From Diogma glabrata (taxonomy: Eukaryota; Arthropoda; Insecta; Diptera; Cylindrotomidae): a stretch of DNA of 64,000 bases. Positions 54,240 to 64,000 of this stretch are shown here, one piece after another. The translations under genes and the position numbers were made by a program. The notes below the pieces were generated by a model. It saw only the letters and a program-made list of their open reading frames with translations. It ran no database searches and was not told the origin of the DNA. Position 1 is the first letter of the stretch. The number at the start of each line of letters is the position of its first letter. The stretch lies in the NCBI GenBank assembly GCA_963693315.1, contig OY856186.1, forward strand, positions 377,397,597 to 377,461,596, given 5' to 3'.

Positions 54240-55740
54240 AATAACCGATGAACTGCAGAACACCGTATCGTATGGCAGACTATAGGTTGACTCAAAATAA
54301 ATTTGTACGAACTGCGTTGAAATGTATCATATATGGAAGTCAACAGAGTTTGCATGTGTAAAGCAGGGAACCATTTTAATGGCATCCTAACGACATTAGA
54401 CGAATAGGTATATCATCTTTCCTGCTCAAAACCCCAGAGAAACTGATTGATGTTCACATTTATCAAAGCATTGATCCAAACAAGGTGTCAATATAGCCCA
54501 ACATGCGTATAGATCTGTGAAAATGGTTCTGCATTCCCCAGTACTCTGCCTCGAACATCGTTTGTAGCATAAAGAATACACTTTGATCGCTTTCTTTGAT
54601 ATGGAGGGAGCGTTCAATAACATATTACTTGAAGCTATCACAGAGAGACTGACCTCCACATGATGTGGAGGAATTCTTGTTAGTGATGACCGAACACATG
54701 CTCCTTTGCAGGAACTATAATACTGTGTTGGAGGAATCCATTCACAAAATAATTGTCAGTCGTGGCGCTCTAGCATACCGGACGGGAAACTCAGTATTCG
54801 TGTAAAAAATTAGCAAAATGATGGGGTCTTACACCCCATATATCCTAATAGCCTTACACCTCTGTGATAGGAACGATTTTGATGTACGCTGTGATCATAT
54901 GGTGAACTGCACTGTCCAATGCTAGCAACCTGAGATTTGTATTAAAAGTACAAAAAATGGAATACTTGTTCACGTGTGGGGTGATACAGACAACTCCCTC
55001 TTGATCGACATGCAAGACTGGCGGGGAGGATGGTAGTGGGCATTTTTTCGGCTGGTTTCAAATTGAAGGCAAAGTAGGAGAAGTAGTGTTCTCTCTCAAT
55101 GAGATGGCCAAGCAGTTTGCTATCCATATTATATTGGTGGCGGGTAATAGTTGTGTAAGGGGCAACGGTATAGCAGACGCACTTGCTAGAAATGGGATTG
55201 AGCTGGATGTTCTATAGGAATAGGAGGACCTACGCTGGTAGCTTGCCCCTCTCAAACAATTAACTTTTGACCGATGGTCAAACACCAACACCTGCAAAAT
55301 AAAGAGTCAAATCTGGTCCATATTAGATCTCCATCGTTCCAAAGAACTGATATGGGTTAGTAGGCAGGATATTGGTTCATTGGTAGAAGTCATCACTGGC
55401 AACTGAAACTTAGCACGCAAAAAAACTTGGCCTTCATTGCAAAACTTTTACAGCAGCTGTAAGGACGAGGAGGAGAAACAAACAGTACGTGTCCAGCATT
55501 GGGCCATTTATGTCAAAATTATTTTGGAACAATTTTAAAACTCTCCCCGACCTGAGTAATTGTAAAATTAGGCAAATACTTAGCTACATTAGAAGCTCCA
55601 AATTGAGCAAGAAGCTCGAGTAAGGGAAGGAACAAGATCATGTGTTATCAACGGATCTATTTGGATCTAAGTGTGTCGTCCTAACGTTGTGTTTCGATGA
55701 CAGCCATTCTTATAGAATATAGTGAGTCTTCCTCGTTTCG
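54240..55740 (+). pseudogene. LOA-type LINE ORF2: RT and RNase H relic
   Basis: Plus strand, frames broken many times. RT landmarks: ISSFLLKTPEKLIDVHI near 54410-54460, QHAYRSVKMVLHSP near 54500-54545, TLIAFFDMEGAFNNILLEAI near 54570-54640 (motif A, catalytic Asp). The Y-DD region is deleted or unreadable. RNase H traces: FSLNEMAKQFAIHIILVAGN near 55090-55150 and VRGNGIADALARNGIELDVL near 55155-55215 (the HSGV-GNE-AD-LAR pattern with its Asp). C-terminal SKELIWVSRQDIGSLVEVIT near 55340-55390 and a Cys-containing YSSCKDEEEKQTV near 55450 fit the LOA tail. This is the downstream half of the element whose start is at 50.3-51.5 kb. Confidence 0.75.
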
Positions 55741-56141
55741 TCATGTACATAGGTACATAGGTCTGTTTCCAATCGTTTATGCAAGTATTACTATACTATA
55801 AAAATTTATCAAAAATCTATGTACACCTTTTCAGGACTTCTCACCTCACTTGTGTGCAAAACTTATTTATTTTATTTTATTTTTATGTAAAGTCAAATGT
55901 CATAACTATTATAGGAAACATCCATCTAAGAAAATGTATCTTTTTTTTAGTAGTTTTTTTGAAAAAGGGAACTAAATAATAGTAGATTATGATGACGTAA
56001 AACTAAAGATTTTGAACCTATAGTGAGTTCGCGCTCCAGGCGCTAGTCCGAATTTAAAAAAAAATGTTTTTCAGCAAACGTCTGTAAAGTTTAACTTTAC
56101 AGCCACTAGGGAGTTAGTTAAAGTCTTACTGTTTTTACTTA
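55741..56141. other. AT-rich stretch between two LINE relics
   Basis: Nothing recognised. Confidence 0.35.
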
Positions 56142-56158
56142 TGTTGTTGTTGTTGTAG
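56142..56158 (+). repeat. TTG microsatellite at the LINE 3' end
   Basis: TGTTGTTGTTGTTGTAG lies just downstream of the minus-strand LINE stop; read on minus it is a (CAA)n tail, typical of a LINE 3' terminus. Confidence 0.7.
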
Positions 56159-56172
56159 CGACAGTTTTGGTG

Positions 56173-57130
56173 CTAATCCTCTGGCTCCATGTCCAGCTTT
56201 AGGAACTCTGCTACTGCCCTTGGGCGGTACCACAAATCTTCCTTCGTTAAGTTTGTTATATTTTCAGGACAATTAAATAGGGGGTCTACATCATGTGGCG
56301 TGCCCTCACATGCGGGAGACTTGTAAATGATTTCAGAATCAATTTTACTTATATAGTGGCTTAGGATGCGTGATCAACCGGATCTAAGCTGAGCTAGGAT
56401 GGATCTGGTGCTACGGGACAATTGGACTTCTTCGCGGCAGCAACTTTTGGTGGCTTTTTATTTAAAACTCGATTTGCGTAGGCGTAGTTCCTTATAACGT
56501 CCTCAACAGCTTTTCTATAAAGTGCTTTTAACCCTATTCTATAAGTAACCTCGTCGATGTTACCTGTTACTTGATGGTCTCTCACCTCATGCAGAAAACA
56601 TCTTGCTGTTTTCCTTATGTCCTTAGGTTGTTCAATTTTCAAAATGGTATCATTACAAGGATGCTGCTCTTTTTGACAGGCCAATAGATATTGTTTAGTT
56701 AGCATTTCATTATGTTCACGGACTGGCAGTATGTTACATTCCTCGTGCGGGTGATCTCGATGGGCCATAAAATGACATCCGGTCGCAGTTCACAGGACTG
56801 CGTTTTGTGTTGTTTGTAATTTCTTCCTGTAGGACACGCGTCCGCAACTTGGGGTGTTCATATGGGTGCAGCATAGTTTATAATAGGTCGACCTATTGTT
56901 TTATACGTTGTAATTATTGTATTTTTATCCTTGCCCCATGAACTACCCGCTAGTGTTTTCAATGCATTATTCCTGTTCTTCAGTCTGGAGTTCACTTGTT
57001 GTGCATGAGCATTAAATCTAAGCAGTGAGTCGAATGTTACCCCCAACAATCTCGGATTTTTTACTGTAGGAATAAGTATGTTGTCAATGCAGATGTTTAG
57101 TGTTGTGTTGTTTTTACTTATAATCAAAGC
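56173..57130 (-). pseudogene. Jockey/CR1-type LINE ORF2 C-terminus
   Basis: Minus strand. 56858-57127 is open and reads KNPRLLGVTFDSLLRFNAHA, NRNNALKTLAGSSWGKDKNT and YKTIGRPIINYAAPI, the post-palm region of jockey/CR1-type RTs (LGVTFD, ALK-LAG--WG, Y-----P---Y-AP-W). 56394-56768 continues with MAHRDHPHEECNILPVREHN and MLTKQYLLACQKEQHP. The last part (after a stop) has SHYISKIDSEI, SPACEGTPHDVDPLFNCP (the Cys/His C-terminal motif) and ends MEPED at a TAG (56173-56175). A (CAA)n tail follows. 5'-truncated at ~57130, as is usual for LINEs. A few stops and shifts make it non-functional. Confidence 0.85.
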
Positions 57131-57870
57131 GGCTGTAAAGTAACGCCATTTTTATTTTATTTGCGGCGGCAGTAAAGTAGTTTTTGTTATTTTTTCAAAC
57201 AAATTGTATAACTATGACAATAAAAAATAAAAAATTGATTCTGATTGGATTATGAAATTTTGAATTATTGTATGTAACTATGACAACAAAACATAACAAA
57301 TAGTTTGATTGGATAATGAAATTTTGAATTGGAGCTTGTTTTGATAGAAAATGTATTTATACAATTTTAAATGTTTTTAATTTTGGACAATTCAATTTTA
57401 CTTTTGGACGTAATTATGACGGTAATAAATCATATATATAAATTTTTGATGCATTATAATTTCATATTTACAAACATTTTAAATGTTTGCCGAAAAAATA
57501 GTGTGTTTAATTCGGAGCTAAAGAGACTTTTGGGTATTGTCTATAATTGTCGGCCTCCTTACGGTTGGCCGTCAAACTATATACTCAACACAAAAAGTAG
57601 CACTTTAGCTCCTAATTCAATAATATAATATTATTCTAAATCAAAATTTAAAATCTGCATAAATTTTAAAATAAAATATTTGACCAAAATATTTATTATT
57701 TATTTCAAACAAATTATAGAACGATGACAATAAAAATTAACAAATATTTTTCATTGGATTGTGAAATTTTCAATACAAAGGTTGCATCGATACAAATTTT
57801 TCTTTTTTATAGGGTTAAAAACTAACACTTTACGACCGCAAATTACAGTAATAAAGTGCTACTTTAATGT
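57131..57870. repeat. Repeat cluster with a 109-bp palindrome
   Basis: TTTCAAACAAATT.TA.AAC.ATGACAATAAAA and GATTGGAT.ATGAAATTTT recur at ~57195, ~57255 and ~57705. At 57509-57617 AATTCGGAGCTAAAG faces CTTTAGCTCCTAATT around an inner CGGCCTCCTTACGGTTGGCC G hairpin. AAAGTAGCACTTTA-type words occur at both sides (57595, 57850). It resembles a non-autonomous DNA element, but ends are not defined. Confidence 0.5.
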
Positions 57871-58216
57871 GTAGGCAAATAAAAAAATTTGGCGAATAGA
57901 GGGTCAAATATTTTTTCAGTCTCAAGATCTCAAGGAAAGATAAATAAATAAGTCAATATTCACTATCAAAATATTACTGCAACTGAGTTTGATTGGCATT
58001 AGATTATACCAAGTATACTGTGTGTAGTTTAGTGTTATAATGTTTTTTAATTAATCAAATCAAATGATTTTTTTATTGTTACAATAAATGTCACAAATTG
58101 TGTTGTGTTGCTTGTACTGTAATATTTCTTCAACAATTTTTGGTTTAATTGACAAAAGCCCATTGATTGTATATGAATTGAAGTGAAATTTTGAGGTGCA
58201 AAATTGTTGTTTTCTA

Positions 58217-58664
58217 CACTGAAAAAAACATGTCCTATTTCCAATCGAAATGCAATTGTCTCAACCTCACCGTGCGGTCACATATGGCGAATCAAACTAC
58301 GAAATTGCTTCAACAACTCTACAATTATAAATCGATGAAGTTGAGACAATCACACGAAACATTTATGTGAAAATAAAATATAGTTCAATAAATCTCAAAT
58401 ACTTAAACTTTAAAATGAAAAATTCATGATATAAGGCCAAACAAAATTTTTTTCAGGGAAATAGTTATTATCTTTATTCAACTACTGTTATATTGGATAT
58501 AACACTTTATATTTTAAATAAACCTCATTCTGTTGTTAGGAAAATGTTATTGTGCAGTTGTCCCAATCACAGTGAAATTGTTTGCAAATAATTTTTCTTT
58601 GCATGAATAATCACCCGCCAACTTCGAGATGAGGTTGTTATGAACTTCAATTTTTTTTTCAGTG
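58217..58664. mobile_element. MITE with CACTGAAAAAAA ends and TA duplication
   Basis: Ends CACTGAAAAAAACATG / inverse CACTGAAAAAAAAATTG, flanked by TA on both sides (58215-58216, 58665-58666). Inside, ATTGTCTCAACCTCA faces TGAAGTTGAGACAAT (58254-58353). 448 bp, no coding, mariner-like target site. Confidence 0.7.
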
Positions 58665-58666
58665 TA

Positions 58667-61600
58667 CTATTTTTTGCGAAAGCTAATAGACATTTGGATT
58701 AATATAATTTTAAACGAATTATTTCTAAAATCATTATCATAAAGTCATCATCACGCGATCCAAATACCACCCTCCCAAAATACACAAAAAAACCGGATCA
58801 GATAGAATTGTATCATAAATTAAAAGAGATTAAATTAAATTCTTTATGGCTTTGACCAAATCAGTGGTGATTTGTTGACAAAACATCAAAATAAATAATT
58901 TTAATAATTTTATATTCAGAATTATTATCGTTTAATGTTTGTTTGTGTATTAGCAAAATATTAGCCAAAATGGTTTTTCAAAAAAATTTAATTGATTAAA
59001 AAAATATCCAATTTTTTAAGCTAAGTACATACTTCTATAGCTAAGTGATAAGCTTTAGCACTTAGTTATTTTTAAGTATTCCAAATTACGTTCTGCTATA
59101 TACTATAAACTACTGACTCACCCCCAATTCATCTTGTATTCAAAGATATTATGCGCTGATTATCAATTTAATGTTATTTGGCGACTTGTTAAATTTTTAA
59201 AGTGGATATTATTTTTTGATTTACTTCCAAACAAACAGTTTTATTATGTCACCTTTGTGTTACACATGAAATCTATTGATTTAATTTATAAAATTTATTA
59301 TGGGAAAAACTAATGAAAATAATAATGTTTTTTGAAAAAATAATGTTGAGTGGAGTAGATATGCAAGGGATGGTTGATTAAGGACGTATGAGCTTTGTAT
59401 TCCAAATTTAAAAACTCAAATATGATGTAAGTAAACAGTTAAGATAATTTAGAGGATATTTGACGGTGAATTTATTTTTCACACATGCTATCTACGGATA
59501 TGTATTGCTACTTACCTATCAACACATCTTCGTACAGCATTCGTAGCATCACAGGATCAAATGAGCTTGTTATTTTCATTACGTAATAAATATTGATGCC
59601 AATGAATCATTTTATGTTGTTGAAAGTTTTCGGCATTCTTTTTGCAATTAATTAATTTTGATGATATTGTTGATTTTTAGTAGAAATACATAGTTACAAT
59701 AAAAACAGAAAAATATCTATATTTTTATAAAAGTCAATTAAAATGATTTATTGTTTAAGCTTAAAGCTTTTGACTGGAATATGAAAGTTTTGTTTTTGAA
59801 TTAGTGAGATTTTAGATTAATTGAGGCTCGTTTTAGTATATTTTTTAGTTACGAGATTTTGATAAATTATTATTCAAGGATCGTTGAATTTTAATCTACG
59901 ATGAAATTTTTGGATTTGGAAAGGATATACAGAGACTGGTAGCTGTTTATTTTGCAATCCACGTTTTCAAGAGATAGTTTGTGCAAAGTCAATAGTTTTG
60001 AGAGTTATCAAAAGCATTTCTATAAAACAATTATGTGAATGCTTTATATTGCTTCTAAAGCATGGATTGGGGAAATCTGAAGTTTTAGAAGTATATGAGT
60101 TCTAGTGTTCTAGTATTCAAAGATGATAATAATAAACACAACTCGAAATCAATAAAGGCATATATTTGAAACAAAAAATTTTGTGTTTTGAATATTTTGC
60201 TATGACTTTAACATTTTAATTTTCTGATTGGTTGTTAGCTTGTTAAAGTTATTTGGAGGACTAAAATTATGCCAAAAAAAAAGTTTTGCAATGCTGATAA
60301 ACACGAAAGATATAAAAATGAAAATCGCTTACTATGTGCAAGCTACAGGCCGATCACTGTATATGCAAAGCATATAAGATCTCATGCATTTTGATAGACA
60401 ATATCAACCCTTTTGCTGAACAACAGGTTGATAGTCTCAGTCTTTACCTTTAAATACATTTGAATTTACAGAGCAACAGATGCCATAGACCATAATGTTT
60501 CCTTCTTTGCCATTAGGTTTCCTTCGACAGATCGCACATGGAGCACTCTTCCTAAAAGAAGAACGAATATATATAAATAACCTCACTCCTAACGCCAAGC
60601 CTAGAGAACGCTCCCGAGCACCAGACTGCAGGTTTCATATGCTTCGTGGTTTAGTTGCTATTGCCAAGATGAAACTATTCGAAAAAAAAGTAGTGAACAT
60701 TTTTGAAGGGGTATTGGCACTGGGATAAATAGCTTTTCCCCAACAGAAAAAGTTGAGACCGTACCCCCACTTCACTCCATTGAAAAAGTTTGTGGTGTTG
60801 AAGAATGGTACTAACTCGTAAACAAACGAGGGTTTATCTCAGCGTTACTCAGTGGAACCACTCTTCTTCATCCAAGGTCCCTTCCGGATGAAAAGGGGGC
60901 CAATCCTAGCCTATCGGTCAATCCAACTCGTCTGCTCTGCATTTACACTACTGCAACCTACTAATAACATTTAAAAAAAACAGAAAATAGTTTTAAATTC
61001 CTAGTAAAAAATTTAATCCGTTAATGTCGTCCCTGTTTCGGCGCCAGTTTTTATTATTTGAACTTATATGTATAACAAAATCTGAATATAAATAAGAACA
61101 AAACCGGGTCTGTTCAAACGAATATCGGTGTAGGAGACCTCTTAATAAAATAATCAAAAAAAACATTTTGCAATAAAAAAAAACTGAAAAAATTGAAGGC
61201 AAGCAAAAGGTTACAAAAATATTATATGAGCAAAAATATTTACTTTAACGCCTTTCTAAGCCAGTCCTGTGGCTGCTTTTTTATTTATGTCACAAAACTA
61301 ACTTCTGCTATGTGTCCTCTGATCCAGTTATCAATTTAATATTATCATCAATTTATGTAGCTGTTGTTGTTTTAACTTTTGGCATTCATTTTATTTGATA
61401 TATTTTTGTATTTTATTTTGTAGCTTTTTTAATTAAAAAGCAATTCAGACAAGAAAAATTAAATAATAAACCAATTATGTGAAATAGCAAAGAAAGAAAC
61501 AAAACAAAACCAACGTTTGTTATTTTAAGTAAATTTATAACACAAATTAGCAATGTTGTTTTTTTTAATAACGAAATTTTAAAATATATACATATTTACT

Positions 61601-61960
61601 AAATTTAATTTTTTAAACAAACATGCTGTACCAGGTTTGCTATTGAATTAGTAATAACAATTTTGCTTATTCTTTTTAATATTAGACTGATAGATTTTTA
61701 TCTGCGAGAATTTCCTACCTCGGTTTTCTTTTAATCATACATTGATCACCCTTACGTCCAATTGATTCATCATTTCACATCACATGATCTCAAAATACAG
61801 TTCCATTTGAATGAGAGAAAAAAAAAATAAAAATCCAAACTGTTTTTCTCCATCAAAACACTGTCTCTCGTCGTGATATTTCTTTCACACCATCAAAAGC
61901 CAACCCGAAAAGGCTAGAACTTTATATTTAATAAAGTATAAACATAAAGTAGATTGAAAT
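58667..61960. other. Long AT-rich stretch with one GC-richer island
   Basis: 58667-60340 shows nothing. 60340-60960 is GC-richer with open stretches on both strands (plus 60495-60728, 77 codons; a longer minus stretch around 60560-60760), which may be an old element, but I could not identify it. 61000-61960 shows nothing. Confidence 0.35.
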
Positions 61961-61969
61961 GTCTTAGTT

Positions 61970-62440
61970 TTATACAGCGGAGAGCTGTTAAATTGATCGG
62001 CAACTTAAATCTTACAAACGAGCTTGATTCCTTGCAATATAGAAGACACATTGCAGATTTGATGGTATTTTAAAAGTATATTATGGACGAACGGGCGTCT
62101 GCGGGAATCAAATCGATTTTGTTTAAGCCAACAAACTTTGCGCGTTTAATCAGAGCGTCAATAGCAGTCCATCCTTATACGGTTCGAGTGACAGGTTATA
62201 GAATTGTCGCTTTTCAACGCGATTTTTTAAAGGAGTTTCTCATCTCTGGAACGCCTTACCAGCATGGGTCTTTCCTGATAATTTTAATCCTCAAAACTTT
62301 AAGATCAACGGTTATAAATTCCTCAAAGAAAATTGATAAATGCTCTCGAGCTCTAGTTCCCTACTTAGCATGTTTGTTATGCCCAACATGTAGCATTTGG
62401 TTGATTCTACAATCAAATACAAAATGTTAGAACACCATGA
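61970..62440 (+). pseudogene. LINE ORF2 C-terminal fragment (CR1/jockey-like)
   Basis: Plus strand: LQRRAVKLIGNLNLTNELDS and LQYRRHIADLMVF near 61975-62070, then ARLIRASIAVHPYTVRVTGY at 62134-62195, FQRDF near 62215 and, in another frame, LWNALPA and VFPDNFNPQNFKINGYKFLK at 62265-62325. This is the standard ending of many insect LINE pols (QRRA-KLI, L--RR-V-DL--FY-Y, R---AHPY-V, F-RSF-----LWN-LP--VFP-S----FK---N). There are one or two shifts and a stop. The upstream RT is missing; the minus strand shows nothing. Confidence 0.8.
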
Positions 62441-64000
62441 GTTCTGAGTAAAAGTCTCTGGCAAAGGATGTTAGGGCTTGGCAGTCACATCTGACAGTAA
62501 AGACCAACTTCCGGAGCAAAACACTATTCCATTTTCCATCTGTTGTGCTACAACATTTCATTTTTTTATTAACATAATCAGGCAGTACAAATAACTTTTC
62601 AGCTCACCCTCGAATCATCAATATATATTCATAAATTTAGTTTTATTATGTATTTACATTTTTCTTTACATAAATATTTCGAGTTTTTTTTATTATCTCT
62701 TTTGCTTTAATAAAAACGAAACAAAAGAAGTGAGAAGGTATAAACTCTTCAAGTTTTATATTGTTTCATTGTGTTGAAACATAAAAACTCCGAATATATA
62801 TGATCGTTTCCAATTTTATATTGTAATGTTTCGTTGTGTATTACCGGTTATATTTGCAACAGATGAGATGATGATATGATTGTTTTAATTAAAGGATGAC
62901 CCCTATTTTCGTTCTTTGCTTTGAATTAGCTGAAAGCCAAAGCAACATGCATTTGTGTAGAATCCTTCTGTATGATTTATTTATTTTTTATTATTCTGAT
63001 GTAATGCCTATTGATGAGTCGACTGCCACACCACGAGAGAATTCTTGTGCAATCAACTTTTTACTCTTTCGTTTAGGTAGATTTCATATGTATATATTGT
63101 TACATTTTTCCAAATATTGGGGATTCGTGATTCATAATTTGCGGAAAAAAATTAGATGCATTAGTTGTTGTAAGTTGTTTGAAAATAAAAATATTTAAAT
63201 TGACAAATTTTGTCTACTGTTTGAAATTAATTTTTCATTAAATAAAATCGTCTAAGAATCACCACAAACAGAATAGTGAGAATTATATTGAATTTATTAT
63301 TATTTAATCAAAATAAAAAGAATATCAAGTGAAAGGTGAAAGATAAAAGAAGAGCATAGCATAGAAATAGCATAACATAAAAAACTGAAACGGACAATAG
63401 CATAGAAAATTGAAACGGTTCAGTAAAGGTTTACAGGTTGACCTGGATTGCATCTAATGACGAATTTACGATTCTACGCCATTCCATCAACAAATCGACT
63501 TTATTTATACACGCAATCAAAAACGAAAATGAAAGAACCGATGACCACATGTTGTGTGAATAACAATACCAAGTTTAAGCTAAATAAAGCAAAAGTACAA
63601 ATTGCAAGGGACTTGGGAGGGATCTGCGGAAGCATCTCTAGTGTACCAAAGTTGAATCTTCTTGAGTCATTTAAATTTACTAGATTAACATTAGATTTTC
63701 CCTCAATAACTATTCTTATATATCTTAATTTAATTTTTTTTCAAACTATTAAAAAGTAATTTAATATTTAATAGTATTATTGAAATAGGTTATGTCAATC
63801 CACTATTTTTACCCAACTGTTATGCCAATCTACTATTTTTTACTTTAGAAACGTTCATCGTTCATTGTAGAAGTTTTAATTTGTGTCCTATTGCTTCAAA
63901 TATTTTTTTCAAATATGGATACAACAATTTTCGCTGCATTGAATTTCTTTAAAAGATTGAATATTTAATTAATGAAATCAGAGTTTAATTTAAAATCCTT
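62441..64000. other. AT-rich non-coding stretch to window end
   Basis: Open stretches at 62896-63198 and 63448-63759 (100 and 103 codons, plus) have no recognisable motif and are low-complexity in places. A small duplicate CATAGCATAGAAATAGCATA lies at ~63355. No RNA gene seen. Confidence 0.35.

Noticed and set aside
63601..63625. Additional GGGACTT satellite unit near the window end
   Set aside because: Only GGGACTTGGGAGGG; a single partial match is expected by chance.
62896..63759. Two plus-strand frames of 100 and 103 codons
   Set aside because: No motif, AT-rich, no neighbouring supporting structure; within the range expected by chance in this composition.

Overview
This window looks like AT-rich non-genic DNA from an insect (possibly a dipteran, judging by an LOA-clade LINE beside BEL/Pao and Osvaldo/Ulysses-like gypsy elements; the species cannot be named). 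I find no convincing host gene, no functional tRNA or rRNA gene and no CRISPR array. Almost everything that can be identified is a decayed or nested mobile element, a foldback/MITE-type repeat, a tRNA-derived SINE or a tandem array. The long AT-rich stretches between them carry no recognisable coding.

Layout. 1-2521: the 5' part of a two-ORF LINE on the minus strand (zinc-knuckle ORF1, then ORF2 starting with an endonuclease and running off the window); this is the least damaged coding unit. 5.5-9.6 kb: two blocks of a GGGACTT heptamer satellite (a decayed one and a near-perfect ~0.4 kb one), two short MITEs with TA and TTA target duplications, and a ~208-bp duplicated segment. 11.5-15.8 kb: a probable hAT relic with CCCGGGTA termini and a 2.6-kb array of ~630-bp units. 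16.4-17.5 kb: two short tandem duplications and a possible LTR/primer-binding site.

21.9-30.5 kb: one minus-strand BEL/Pao retrotransposon (gag at 29.56-30.54, protease/RT start at 24.09-24.79, RT and RNase H at 21.92-23.23), apparently split by three later insertions: a TTAA-flanked element (23238-24083), a GGGTTCCGT-ended repeat (24.79-27.95 kb, itself hosting small palindromic repeats) and a 1.46-kb foldback (28011-29474). 30.6-33.4 kb: minus-strand gypsy gag, protease and RT truncated within RT. 34.57-35.67 kb: a non-autonomous hAT element with an 8-bp target duplication and a near-complete palindrome inside. 37.4-38.3 kb: a decayed second foldback. 39.5-41.4 kb: a second, more decayed gypsy pol on the minus strand. 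41.6-44.9 kb: two large inverted repeats that interleave (A'-X-A-X').

47-47.8 kb: a ~385-bp tandem duplication with hairpins. 50.3-51.5 and 54.2-55.7 kb: the two ends of a plus-strand LOA-type LINE, separated by 2.7 kb holding a tRNA-Lys-like SINE, a mini-hAT palindrome and four evenly spaced 51-bp cores resembling promoter monomers. 56.17-57.13 kb: the C-terminal end of a jockey/CR1-type LINE on minus. 58.2-58.7 kb: a TA-flanked MITE. 62-62.4 kb: another LINE C-terminus on plus.

Taken together: most identifiable coding relics (LINE 1, BEL, both gypsies, the jockey-like LINE and both Lys-SINEs) point to the minus strand and several long palindromes are present, so the locus would be a plausible source of antisense TE transcripts (piRNA-cluster-like) or hairpin-derived siRNAs. 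That is inference; nothing in the sequence proves transcription.
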